The notes below the pieces were generated by a model. That model made no database searches, had not been told where the DNA came from, and worked only from the letters and a program-made list of their open reading frames with translations. A stretch of 64,000 bases of DNA from Apoda limacodes (Eukaryota > Arthropoda > Insecta > Lepidoptera > Limacodidae): the NCBI GenBank assembly GCA_946406115.1, contig OX291553.1:12777001-12841000 (forward strand), given 5' to 3'. The position numbers and the translations under genes are program-made. Position 1 is the stretch's first letter. Each line of letters begins with the position of its first letter. Of the stretch, positions 27,901 to 34,137 are shown piece by piece.

Positions 27901-30900
27901 CTTTTACAAACGGTACTAATTTTCGAGTTTCTTTTGAACAAAACGTAATTATTCGATATCCTTCGTAGTAATAATCCGCTAAAATAAAGTCTAAAAACTT
28001 TTTAGGCACTTCAACATCCTCCGGTTTAGTACATATAACTTTTTGTACCTCTAAGCTTCGATTTCTAGCTGAATAACCCATGTTGAAGATTCTTTAACTC
28101 GGGTAAACTTGTAACTAACTTGTCAATACCGTCATCTTTTAGTTTTTCAACTGCATCTCTATACAATTTCGGTATTGGTGCATCACATTTTTGGACATTC
28201 TTATTTAAATAAGCCATCGCCATATCGACGTTATTTTGAATATAGTCAGTACTGCAAGTTGTATGAGGACGCTCTCGAATAACACGTTCCTTCTATAAGC
28301 AATAAACATATGTTAGGAACTATGAGCAAGGGGAGGGAGGGACCTTGCTATAGTGATGCTAAATAGTGAGTAGACAGTACCTCTACAGTTACAAATCCAG
28401 TACATCTTAGTTTTTTGTAATTAGAACATCGCCAAAGCTGTGCCCCGTTCTTGTAATCGCTATTTTTGTAGTACTGATGTCCATTGTAAAGTAAGACTGT
28501 GCCACCCTTTCTTTCAATGTAGAGCAATTCAAGGCGACTCTCTTCAGGTACAGACATACTTCAACCCTTGCTTCTTGCTCTTATCAAGTTTTTAATTAAA
28601 AAGACTAATGCAATATGAAAGAATCACGGAAATAACAACAATAGAAAAATAATTTCCTATTAATACGACAGCTAATTCATATATATGTCAACGTTAAAAC
28701 TTGTCATATTCACATGCTTTCTAGAGCGGCCAGTACTAGACCAATTGTCAGTGTTTTGAAAAAATTTTCTTTTTCCGTGGTACAGTCAACTGGACTAAAG
28801 AAAACTTATTATATTCCCTGGTACAGTTAACTGTACAAAAGAAAATTTATTTATTCTATGGTACAGTTAACTGTACCAGGGATATATAAATTTTTCAGTT
28901 GTCCGGTCAACTGTACTACCGCATAAAATTTCAACGATGGTCCGGTTAACCGAACTATCACAACTGTACCACGGGCCAGGCGCGGTGATTTGGGGGGGCG
29001 CGTTAAACTGTCGGTTATGTCAATTGTCATATGACAGCAGTCGTAAAGTCAAATCGAAAAGCTTGAAAATTCTGACAGTTGATTAGCTACTAGCTCAACA
29101 ACGTCTGCTAATTCGGACTGGGCCAGTGCGGTTAAGTTTTTTTTTATACTACAATGGCTCTTACGCGCCTTCGCTATGTCCATGCTACACGCTAATGCCT
29201 CCTCCTGACTCTCAATGGCTAGTGCCCATCGGTTTGTGAGATGCAATAGAAGGTCACCAGTCGAGCGACCGTGGCGAAAGCCATATTGACGGTCGCTGGC
29301 AAGGTCGTGTTTTTCTAGGCATCTTAGAAGCTGTGTGTTGATCAGACGCTCCACCATCACCTTAGCGAGGAGAGAGGTAATAGCGATAGGCATGTAATTC
29401 GATGGATCAGACCTATCGCCCTTTTTGGACACGGCTGCACATTCGCAGTCTTCCATGAACTTGGTAACGACGACTGTCAAAAGTTCCCTTCGGCGGCTTT
29501 AGCAAAGGACTAGAAAGCACTACTTCCAGAGGGATAGCTCGCAAGTCGGCTACCTATTTTGCCGATGAATTGGAATTTTGCTCTGGCAGTATATATGGAC
29601 TAAGCCTCTTTGCTATGGGGAGAGACCTGTGCTGTGTACTGGAAATAAACAACGACGACATTTTTGCACTAGAATTTAAATCCAGTATTGAGCGTTTTTA
29701 TGGATGTATGTTGTAGGCGAGTGCCAATGTCTACCGGGATGGCACGGTCCGCAGTGCGCCGAGCGGTGCCCCGTGGGGTGGTGGGGCGCTGACTGCAAGC
29801 AGCCGTGCCGGTGCGCGCGCGACGCCGCCTGCCGACCTATCGACGGTTACTGTCGGTGCCCACCCGGCTACACCGGAAACTACTGCACACAATGTAAGTA
29901 CATACTCAGACTTTTTTATCAAATACTACTGAACACAATGTACTTGCACTTAATTTAAAAATGTAATATGTTTTAAAATATATCACTGATATATCAATGC
30001 ACATCCCTAACTACTGGACACAGAGGTTCTTGTAGGCGAGCACTAAAAAAGGATATTGCAAAATTCTAGTAAAATGGGGGTTAGAAGTTCATTTTCATTT
30101 TTAAAGCTAAATATTTATTGAATTGTAAAATGAAATTATTTGGAAATTAAGATTGACGTATTTCATTGTTTTAGAAAATCATTCCCTGTACGCCAAAATA
30201 GGGAATAAAAATGGGAATTTCCATATCTTTATGGCTAAAACCATAAACAGTTAAAGGTTTAAGACATTTATTGTATCGCGGTGTGACGTATTACTTGCCA
30301 GACGGATTCTGAGTTGCAATGTATGAACGCACTTCATCGCACAATTACTTGGCAGACTGTATAAAATTTCAGACTGTTGTTGCACTTATTTTAATACGAA
30401 CGACACAGTATATAGGCCGTTAGACTATTAGTAGTGTAACCGTCTATATCCTTGTGTTTGTATGCAGTGATTTCCAGTAAAGCTATATACTGTGTCGTTC
30501 GTATTAAAGTATACTGTTATGGATAATACTTTTGTAAGAATAACATTACTTATAACTTATTCTGTTGCAAACGTTTTTGCTGGAAAAATTTAAAACACTT
30601 TAGAAGGTGCGACCACGTTAGAAAAATTGTAACATGAATTTTTTTTGTTGTTAAGTTTGTCCCGAGGGCTACTTCGGGGATCATTGTATGGAGGCCTGCA
30701 ACTGTTCGTCAGAAGGCAACTGGATGTGTGACTCGGTCAAGGGGTGCATTTGTCATCGCGGATTCATAGGCGAACGGTGCGACATCCACGCAGCCGATGC
30801 TATCGTCATAGAACACGCTGAGGGTTAGTAAACTTGTATTACGCCTAGAGACACTAACACTACAAAGAAAATGACGTATGTATATTTGAAAATGTGAGCG

Positions 30901-33812
30901 TGTTCTATACTAGCGGTAATTAGTTCGAAAAGCAGTGGTCATACTGTATGAATGGGCTATAACCTATACTGTGCTTATATTAAGAGCCAGTGTTACTTGC
31001 TGGTAACCTTGAGTGCAACAGCTACATCTCAGCTCACTGTCTTTTTTATTGAAATAAGAGTAATTAATTGATAGTTTATTATTTTTTAGTGCTTAATAAC
31101 ATGCTTATTTTAAGTGTTATAAAATTATTAGGAATATGCTTTACCAATGTTAAAAAGTTTTCTTTGTAAAAAAGTGGTCAAAGAGATTTTTATATTAATT
31201 CTCAACGCAAATTAGTATTATAAAACTCTGTTGAAGATAGGCGATTTTGAAGACATGATCCCGTAAGTGTGTGTTTGGCAGAACGATTTCCGATTAAAAA
31301 GATATAAATATGACGCTTTAAAAACATGAAGGGTGCTAACTGACGCCAAAATTAAATTGTATACAGGATCCAACAACAGTCAATTGACTATTGTGATGGT
31401 GATATTGTCGCTGCTGTGCGCGGCGGCGGCCGTGCTAGTGCTGCTCTACTACCGCAAGCGTGTGCGGAACCTTAAGCGTGAGATCGCGCACGTACATTAC
31501 ATTGCGGATCCCAGCTCACAACCTGGTAATTAATACATAAATATTCTCTGAGTGTCTATTTCACAAAGCTCTTTACAAATTCATCACACCACAAATACCC
31601 CTCAAAGGTTTGTCCAGTTTAGCACGGACGGAGCCGTGGGCAAAAGCTAATAATACAATAATCAATAAAAGATAGATAGATAGAGAAAACAAACACAGAA
31701 ACTAAGAATGATATATTATAAATGTTCTAATAAAAAGAAACAGTAAATTGTAGTGCATCCTTACTAGCTACTGCCCGTTGCTCCGACCGGCGCTAAATTC
31801 GGTTATCGGTTTATGATTCCTCGAGCATCTCTTCGATTTTAGTAAAGAAGTTCGTCCACATGTAATTATTCATAGTTATTCCTGAGAGAACTTTTCTCCG
31901 GAATAAAATGTAGCCCTTGTCCTTCTTCATTTTATCTTAACCATCCCTGAGCCAAATTTCAGATTAATTGGATAGTCCGTTGCAACGCAAAAGACGGACA
32001 AACAAACTCACTGTCGCATTTATAAGTATAGATTATATGAGTAAAAAAAACTCATGGTATTACTAATTATGAAGTACTAGACTTTGCCAGCGGCTCCGCC
32101 CGCCCTGAATTCGGTTATCGGCGTGGAACTACTTAATTATACTAATGAAGTTTGTAATAGCAAGCTATAGCTACATCTATTGTTCTTTAAACTCTGATAT
32201 AGTTATTCCCGCGGGGAACTTTTGAAATTTTCGAGTTAAAAAGTAGCCTATATGCTATTCCAGGACCTAACCTATATGTATGCCAAACTTCATCCCGATG
32301 CGTCCAGTGGTTAAAGCGTGATTGAGTAACAAACATCCGTCCAGACATATAACTTTCACATTTATAATATTAGTAGGATTTGGTATAAGCACGGACGCAA
32401 AACAGGAAGAATTTCGAACATTGACCTTTTACTTTTTAGTCTGTGTCAGTGGTCAAATAGTCGTAATTTCTGATGACAGCGGTCGGTCATCGCATCTGTG
32501 CGATGGCGACGGCAAATAATTATGCGCCTGCAACGGAGACACATAGTGACCGGTCATTGAACGAAATTCTTCCGGCTTCGCGTCCGTGCTATAGAAGCGA
32601 ATCAATTATTTATTAACCTATCTAATTTTGTTATATTTTATGCAGAGCAACAGCATTTCGACAACCCTGTGTATTCGTTCCAAGGATCGACTCGTAGTGA
32701 TGACTCGACTACCCTTCTAAACAATGCCACACACATCCACAACAACCTAAATGCAAATAACAAACTAAGTAACACTACCATGGAGAAACTTCGTATGAAA
32801 GCAACGGGATCTGGTGATAGTAAGTATAGTAGTAAATAAAAACTTTGTACTCTCACTTACCTCGCTTAAAAATATTGTGTTTATGAATACAGAATTTGAA
32901 GCCAATTGTAATTTTACTAAATTTTGAATTTGCAGCAACCATTATTTTGTAGCCAGTGACTAATCCAAACTTAAATGCTTTGTTACCTTACCTTATATTA
33001 AAAATGGCCTTTAATTTCACAATTATTAAATATTACCAGATAACTACATATTAAAATAATTATTCTTTTTAATTTGAAGTAGCATACAACCCCATTTCGT
33101 CGCTAAAAAACAAAGACGCGGACCTGACGAATCCCAACCTGTATCAATGCGTGGAGGACGACAACAAACTGGACCATGTTTATGACGAAATCAAACATAA
33201 AGACAAGGAAGGTCATGGTAAGTATTCGTTTACAAAACGTTTTTATATAAAACACTTTAAATCACATAGATAAACACATCCTGTAAAATTGTTTAGCTTC
33301 TATATTTTTTGGAAGTGTTAATTTATTCACACCCACTACTCCATTGTGTTGAATAGTTCGCATTTAATCTATTGTCTGAATCTATTTGTAATTTATTCAT
33401 TTTTTTTGCAGAAATGGAATATGATCATCTAAATTACACCCCGCCGTCTAATAAATGGAAACAACATTATCACAGGATGGGAAATGGAGGACCTGTATCC
33501 AATAACGGTGAATCCACTTCTGCACCTCCCATTCCACCTTTACCTAAACTATCTTCGTTACCTATTCCAGCACCGAGAGAAATACCAACGATTCCTCCAA
33601 TTCTTCCTGTAAGAGAAGATTCTTCCTTAAATATTTCTAACGGAGAAGTTACTGTAAATGATTCTTCCATCAGAGAAAATTCAAATTTCCCCCAAGTCCA
33701 CAACAGGAAAGAAACATCCGTAGATGTTCCAATTCCTCTAAATAGGGAAGATTTATCCGTGAATGCTGCTAAGGAAGAGCCACGATTTATGGATAACGAA
33801 TCAACTGCATGA
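5439..33812 (+). CDS. drpr: draper (MEGF10/CED-1 family engulfment receptor), 17 exons, 5' end missing
   Basis: Joined exons: 5439-5734, 7302-7554, 8901-9035, 12524-12641, 14491-14702, 15169-15314, 16856-17006, 18758-18864, 20518-20679, 23601-23807, 26215-26370, 29717-29893, 30656-30823, 31367-31525, 32646-32819, 33080-33217, 33412-33812. They total 3160 bases: one leading codon base, then 1052 codons and a TGA. Every junction is GT-AG and the phases agree. Counting the first full codon (TAC, 5440) as residue 1, the product has most of an EMI domain (1 to about 52), EGF/laminin-EGF-like modules to about 755, a membrane helix (769-791), basic stop-transfer residues (RKRVRNLKR), NPVY (822-825), YDEI (908-911) and YDHL (923-926). 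In Draper/CED-1 proteins NPxY recruits CED-6/GULP and the phosphorylated ITAM recruits a Syk-family kinase (Shark); these bindings are family knowledge. The role is recognition and engulfment of apoptotic cells and neuronal debris at the plasma membrane of glia and haemocytes. The signal peptide and EMI start were not found upstream. Confidence 0.93.
5735..7301 (+). other. draper intron after exon a
   Basis: It contains a CA microsatellite (6468-6488) and a tRNA-derived SINE-like unit near 7105-7215. The open frame at 6417-6794 runs through the CA repeat and has no recognisable domain, so it is not called as a gene. Confidence 0.6.
7105..7215 (+). repeat. tRNA-derived SINE-like repeat (family D)
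   Basis: It holds cagttggtagagaggctg and ggtttgattctcgc, resembling tRNA A and B box regions, then acaaacatttgttgagtctgggtg. Reverse-oriented relatives lie at 22140-22245, 59690-59900 and 15385-16225 (interrupted). Confidence 0.6.
7302..7554 (+). CDS. drpr: drpr exon b: EGF-like modules
   Basis: The acceptor is ...cattgcag and the first residues are SCPDGKWG, after a codon split 1+2 with exon a. It encodes two EGF modules with CxNGGxC and CxCxxGWxG patterns. The donor must be CT|GTGGGT: only that choice keeps the frame into the next exon (CTA TGC GAA). The more obvious GTATTT four bases downstream breaks the frame. Confidence 0.9.
7555..8900 (+). other. draper intron after exon b
   Basis: AT-rich. 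A degraded SINE-like segment (8455-8520, gatcgattcccgcac) and a dispersed repeat at 8630-8745 (accagtggttggatacgc...) are seen. The latter is related to 22555-22705 and 59285-59445. Nothing coding. Confidence 0.55.
8901..9035 (+). CDS. drpr: drpr exon c: EGF-like module
   Basis: The acceptor is tcctttcag and the donor is AA|GTGAGC. It encodes one laminin-EGF-like module beginning CEEPCP, with the core CQNNGKC and the CKCRAGWTG turn. It also holds NET and NMS sequons for N-glycosylation. Confidence 0.92.
9036..12523 (+). other. draper intron after exon c
   Basis: Mostly AT-rich DNA without features. The one recognisable item is a minus-strand cysteine-rich coding relic at about 11640-12190, listed separately. 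Around 12260-12350 there are ATTGG boxes, but no gene is attached to them. Confidence 0.55.
11640..12190 (-). pseudogene. decayed cysteine-rich (CXC-like) coding relic
   Basis: Read on the minus strand, 11880-11950 gives FCSCKKGCSAKCG, a stop, then more cysteine pairs. After a frame change it gives CQSQSCVVN, and near 11710-11760 an acidic run of glutamates. CxCKKGC...CxC...C..C...CxN resembles a cysteine-rich block I have seen at the ends of proteins encoded by insect selfish elements; this is a resemblance, not an assignment. In-frame stops and shifts show that it is dead. Confidence 0.4.
12524..12641 (+). CDS. drpr: drpr exon d: EGF-like module
   Basis: The acceptor is tatgttttag and the donor is AAG|GTAAAA. 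It encodes CPAGRWGEKC..., the ANGAGCHH core and CQCEAGFTGDK, ending on a complete codon (phase 0). This is the only phase-0 junction among the visible draper introns. Confidence 0.92.
12855..13722 (+). mobile_element. GGGTTCCG-family non-autonomous element, long copy
   Basis: It starts caagtgttagtcggactcgc, then gagggttccgtaaaagg. It ends gacagacagactgacgg, acaaagtgatcctataagg and gtatggaactcttaaaa. The ends are degenerate inverted copies of GGGTTCCGTACC. Related copies lie at 47118-47505 and 47655-48135. No protein is encoded. Confidence 0.65.
13830..14345 (+). mobile_element. 5'-truncated LINE 3' end (RT ORF C-terminus and poly(A))
   Basis: Codons 13864-14067 read HDRELRSSSNMLLRLPSHRT, then FTIQAALLWNALS and FKHSLYKYYLG to a TAA. 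This is the C-terminus of a Jockey/CR1-like non-LTR reverse-transcriptase ORF. A short 3' UTR ends in aataaaaaaaaaatt. It sits in sense orientation in the draper intron after exon d. Confidence 0.75.
14491..14702 (+). CDS. drpr: drpr exon e: EGF-like modules
   Basis: The acceptor is tttacag in phase 0 and the donor is AT|GTGAGT. It encodes CLEVCPLGTFG, LHGGAC, CTCKPGWRG and a second CPDGKWGSTC unit like that of exon b, which suggests an internal duplication. It is markedly GC-richer than the flanking introns. Confidence 0.92.
14703..15168 (+). other. draper intron after exon e
   Basis: 466 AT-rich bases with donor GTGAGT and acceptor tttactag. No repeat or coding signal was recognised. Confidence 0.6.
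15169..15314 (+). CDS. drpr: drpr exon f: EGF-like module
   Basis: The acceptor is tttttactag and the donor is G|GTATAA. It encodes CDPWTGACDCAPGWSG, CRSTCRCENDG and QCSPVN. The codon split with exon e (AT+G) gives Met before CDPWTG. Confidence 0.91.
15385..16225. repeat. SINE-like family D copy split by a younger repeat
   Basis: 15385-15480 (tcccaaactaagcaaatc) and 16106-16225 (aaaacacccagacttaag ... gatcgagctcatgcacctc) are the two parts of one family D copy, as in the uninterrupted copy at 59690-59900. The 15485-16105 insert begins gcggacccggcgaactttg and ends cgtaatttttatatataaag, typical of another dispersed family. Confidence 0.6.
16384..16600 (-). pseudogene. relic of LINE RT ORF C-terminus
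   Basis: The minus strand encodes FLYVFYASIMGCFEKLFIKM and PHRQEIH, which align with the end of the LINE ORF at 42992-44044 (CVFYRLYNGLCSEELFEMM, RHRQGIH). The relic is truncated at both ends and diverged. Confidence 0.65.
16856..17006 (+). CDS. drpr: drpr exon g: EGF-like module
   Basis: The acceptor is acattatag and the donor is GG|GTATGC (phase 2). It encodes SCLCAPGYHG, CEEPCPYPKYG and the CHNDAKC core, ending CDCPPG. The following intron contains a mariner nested in a LINE fragment. Confidence 0.91.
17193..18365 (-). mobile_element. LINE 3'-end fragment split by the mariner
   Basis: 17193-17265 (tggacgcttgcaacaccagg ... gttgccgaccctt) and 18321-18365 (aaagaaaaccttcgcaggc) match consecutive parts of the LINE 3' region at 43000-43135. 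The mariner at 17268-18320 sits between them. The fragment is therefore older than the mariner. Confidence 0.65.
17268..18320 (+). mobile_element. mariner-family DNA transposon, defective, TA target duplication
   Basis: The ends are inverted copies sharing the core CCAAAAGTAATGATAATC and are flanked by TA (17266-17267 and 18321-18322). The 1053-bp length is shorter than the usual 1.3 kb, so internal deletions are likely. Transposase remains on the + strand read MDETWIHHFDPETK (17771 onward), LFHQDNAPAH and YSPDLTPSE. These are the first and second catalytic aspartates and the place of the third; the spacing fits DD34D, but the third position is Glu rather than Asp. Several frameshifts and stops break the frame (for example TGA at 17902). 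Confidence 0.88.
18758..18864 (+). CDS. drpr: drpr exon h: EGF-like module
   Basis: The acceptor is tttgttttcag and the donor is G|GTACGT. It encodes FDGLKCDRSC, a short TFGLYCRQQC stretch and CENDAPCNPVN. It enters in phase 2 and leaves in phase 1. A reverse-transcriptase relic begins about 50 bases after the donor. Confidence 0.9.
18915..19260 (+). pseudogene. LINE reverse-transcriptase relic 1
   Basis: The frame 18921-19259 encodes FGVPQGSILGSTLFLIYIND and YSYADDTALLF, the RT finger/palm motif B' and the catalytic YADD box of non-LTR retrotransposons. It lacks the endonuclease and thumb, and sits immediately after draper exon h. Confidence 0.8.
19335..19830 (+). pseudogene. LINE reverse-transcriptase relic 2
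   Basis: A more decayed RT copy follows relic 1. gtgtaccccaatgtagtag... corresponds to a GVPQ-type motif and cgccgatgacacaac to an ADDTT motif, now in shifted frames. It is a separate insertion or a duplicated RT segment rather than a continuation, because the motif order restarts. Confidence 0.6.
20518..20679 (+). CDS. drpr: drpr exon i: EGF-like module (symmetric 1-1)
   Basis: The acceptor is gtggttttcag and the donor is G|GTAAAC. It encodes MCVCGAGFTG, CPANYFGQGC, CNCSENANGC and CICKPSWRG. Its length is 162 bases with phase 1 at both ends, so skipping it would keep the frame. Confidence 0.91.
21211..21298. repeat. 88-bp TA-rich palindrome
   Basis: AAATGTTTCGGTGTATATA at the left is matched by its exact complement TATATACACCGAAACATTT at the right, with a long (TA)n core between. 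It can form a near-continuous hairpin or cruciform. Confidence 0.85.
22140..22245 (-). repeat. SINE-like family D, reversed copy
   Basis: aagacaaacacaaatg, ccagtgcgggaatcgaacc and caccctctgcacagcag form the reverse complement of a tRNA-derived unit with the B box GGTTCGATTCCC. Confidence 0.65.
22711..23334. mobile_element. pogo-like MITE with perfect inverted ends and TA duplication
   Basis: The 624-bp element begins CAGTGTAAACTCTTTATAAC and ends with its exact complement (GTTATAAAGAGTTTACACTG). It is flanked by TA at 22709-22710 and 23335-23336. Extra CTCTATAACG/TTCTTTATAACG subterminal copies lie inside both ends. CAGT ends with TA duplication are typical of pogo/Tigger-type Tc1-mariner elements. 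The interior has no transposase. Confidence 0.8.
23601..23807 (+). CDS. drpr: drpr exon j: EGF-like modules (symmetric 1-1)
   Basis: The acceptor is ttgttgccag and the donor is G|GTAAAC. It encodes CAEGRYGEDC, CANNSSCDAATGRC, CVCAAGWSG and CAPGTYGAGC, ending PDSPAG. The last module has fewer cysteines than usual before the exon k junction. Length 207 bases, phase 1 at both ends. Confidence 0.9.
23808..26214 (+). other. draper intron after exon j
   Basis: It contains the reversed LINE 3' end (24610-25098) and a 46-nt hairpin (25586-25631). The rest is AT-rich, without recognisable coding or repeat structure. Confidence 0.55.
24610..25098 (-). mobile_element. LINE 3' end, reversed, with intact RT ORF C-terminus
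   Basis: On the minus strand, 25095 down to 24976 reads WNSLPLSIRRSQSADTFKNW and LKSTSILTP to a TAA, the usual end of a Jockey/CR1-like RT ORF. The 3' tail on the + strand is gaatagaatagaatatac. A (TA)n tract lies inside (24897-24925). Confidence 0.75.
26215..26370 (+). CDS. drpr: drpr exon k: EGF-like module (symmetric 1-1)
   Basis: The acceptor is tcgttacag and the donor is G|GTAAAT. It encodes SNCDPVTGKYMC, PSGFTG, CPLGTYGLNC and CKNGADCHHVTG. KYMC replaces the usual GxCxC pattern, so one cysteine of a typical module is absent. Length 156 bases. Confidence 0.89.
26656..28984 (-). mobile_element. Mutator-like element (MULE) with 85-bp TIRs and 8-bp target duplication
   Basis: The element is 2329 bp. 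Left end 26656-26740 and right end 28900-28984 are inverted copies with about 4 mismatches in 85. GTGATTTG occurs directly outside both ends (26648-26655 and 28985-28992), a target duplication of MULE size. Subterminal DNA carries repeated GTACAGTTGACCGGAC-type blocks and two GGTACAGTTAACTGTAC palindromes (28820-28836, 28860-28877). The interior encodes a FLYWCH finger and a broken MULE transposase on the minus strand. It lies in the draper intron after exon k, antisense to draper. Confidence 0.85.
27100..28557 (-). pseudogene. MULE transposase with FLYWCH zinc finger, frameshifted
   Basis: The likely start is the ATG at 28557-28555. The first 60 residues form a FLYWCH-type finger (YNGHQYYKNS, LWRCSNYKKLRCTG, FVTVE). 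A probable intron follows (donor GAG|GTACTG near 28378, acceptor TTGCTTATAG near 28294), after which the frame continues KERVIRERPHTTCSTD. Two frameshifts follow, near 28080 (between LKNLQ and GYSARNRS) and near 27900. The DDE region shows FDATYKSWPKPFYQL, LHCDYEMAALNAI and GCYYHWTRCMWRKA, the first two acidic catalytic positions and the C..H motif of MULE transposases. A further break lies before RTNNIVESWNSK (near 27350), a typical MULE C-terminal motif. Confidence 0.8.
28995..29650. repeat. dispersed repeat (family E) split by a LINE
   Basis: 28999-29136 (gtcatatgacagcagtcg ... gactgggccagtgcggtt) and 29595-29650 (tggactaagcctctttgc ... gacctgtgctgtg) correspond to the uninterrupted repeat at 62385-62570. 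The inserted block is the reversed LINE remnant 29137-29592. Confidence 0.6.
29137..29592 (-). pseudogene. internally deleted LINE copy (RT fragment)
   Basis: The minus strand reads SKKGDRSDPSNYMPIAITSL, RQYGFRHGRSTGDLL and ACSMDIAKA, nearly identical in type to the LINE ORF at 44045-45958. A poly(T) (29137-29147) marks the 3' end. Compared with that LINE it lacks everything between the 3' tail and RT motif A, and also the segment between the fingers and a more upstream part of the ORF. Confidence 0.75.
29717..29893 (+). CDS. drpr: drpr exon l: EGF-like modules (symmetric 1-1)
   Basis: The acceptor is tgtatgttgtag, with a weak pyrimidine tract that sits close to LINE-derived DNA. The donor is T|GTAAGT. 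It encodes ECQCLPGWHG, CPVGWWGADC, CRCARDAAC and CRCPPGYTGNYC. This is the most GC-rich exon of the gene. Length 177 bases. Confidence 0.91.
29894..30655 (+). other. draper intron after exon l, with a long-arm hairpin
   Basis: AT-rich intron. The only structured item is the 117-nt inverted repeat at 30391-30507. Confidence 0.6.
30391..30507. repeat. 117-nt hairpin with 25-bp perfect arms
   Basis: TTAATACGAACGACACAGTA (extending to 30415) is exactly complementary to 30483-30507, with a 67-nt spacer. It may be a small foldback MITE; a hairpin RNA is an alternative. Confidence 0.85.
30656..30823 (+). CDS. drpr: drpr exon m: last EGF-like module (symmetric 1-1)
   Basis: The acceptor is ttttttgttgttaag and the donor is G|GTTAGT. 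It encodes CPEGYFGDHC, CNCSSEGNWMC, CICHRGFIGERC and then a short acidic juxtamembrane stalk (IVIEHAEG). Length 168 bases. Confidence 0.9.
30824..31366 (+). other. draper intron after exon m
   Basis: 543 bases, AT-rich. No repeat or coding relic was recognised. Confidence 0.6.
31367..31525 (+). CDS. drpr: drpr exon n: transmembrane exon (symmetric 1-1)
   Basis: The acceptor is gtatacag and the donor is G|GTAATT. It encodes SNNSQ, a 22-23 residue hydrophobic helix rich in V/L/A, then YYRKRVRNLKREI as the cytoplasmic stop-transfer. Skipping this 159-base exon would keep frame and delete the membrane anchor. Confidence 0.92.
31765..32032 (+). repeat. dispersed repeat related to family A
   Basis: It contains gttgctccgaccggcgc, attcggttatcggttta, tagttattcctgagagaac and ends cgcatttataagtatag. 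Block order parallels family A but the sequence differs enough to be a sister family. Confidence 0.6.
32076..32380 (+). repeat. dispersed repeat, family A copy 3
   Basis: Best-preserved copy in the window: actttgccagcggctccgcc, ttcggttatcggcgtggaac, cgtccagtggttaaagcgtg and tttataatattagtaggat. Confidence 0.75.
32646..32819 (+). CDS. drpr: drpr exon o: NPVY exon (symmetric 1-1)
   Basis: The acceptor is ttttatgcag and the donor is A|GTAAGT. It encodes HFDNPVYSF, where NPVY is the PTB-domain (CED-6/GULP) docking motif of the family, followed by a Ser/Thr/Asn-rich linker. Length 174 bases. Confidence 0.92.
33080..33217 (+). CDS. drpr: drpr exon p: first half of ITAM (symmetric 1-1)
   Basis: The acceptor region reads gaagtag, a tandem NAGNAG: start 33080 gives ...GD-I-A-YNP, start 33083 gives ...GD-T-YNP, both in frame. 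The donor is G|GTAAGT. It encodes YNPISS, NPNLYQCV and VYDEIKHKD. YDEI is the first half of the ITAM-like motif. Length 138 bases from 33080. Confidence 0.9.
33412..33812 (+). CDS. drpr: drpr exon q: second ITAM half and proline-rich tail
   Basis: The acceptor is tttttttgcag. It opens EMEYDHLNYTPP, so YDHL completes the ITAM-like pair across the intron. A proline-rich block follows (APPIPPLPKL, PIPAPREIP, IPPILP), a plausible SH3 ligand, and then a Ser/Asn-rich acidic tail ending DNESTA and TGA at 33810-33812. Confidence 0.92.
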
Positions 33813-34137
33813 CACAATGAATGGTCGACATTTTTTGATGATGTAGGTGAATGATTAATATGTGTCTTCCACCGAAAAAGCTGTCATGATTAGGGCTTTA
33901 AAGTTGCAGACTGCGTATTGTTCAACTATATGAGCCATAGGTATCTACATGTGATCGAACTGCATTCAATTCTTCTAACGAACTGTATTCTGGTAATTTA
34001 TTAGCTATTTAGGTATTTTTCATGCTCAGCATTTTGTTTTAAATTCTTTTTAATAATGTACAGTAGTCCGTACCTTAAAATTTCGCCATTACATGTTACC
34101 TTTTCGAACTATGGTACAAACCAGATTTATAGGATTA

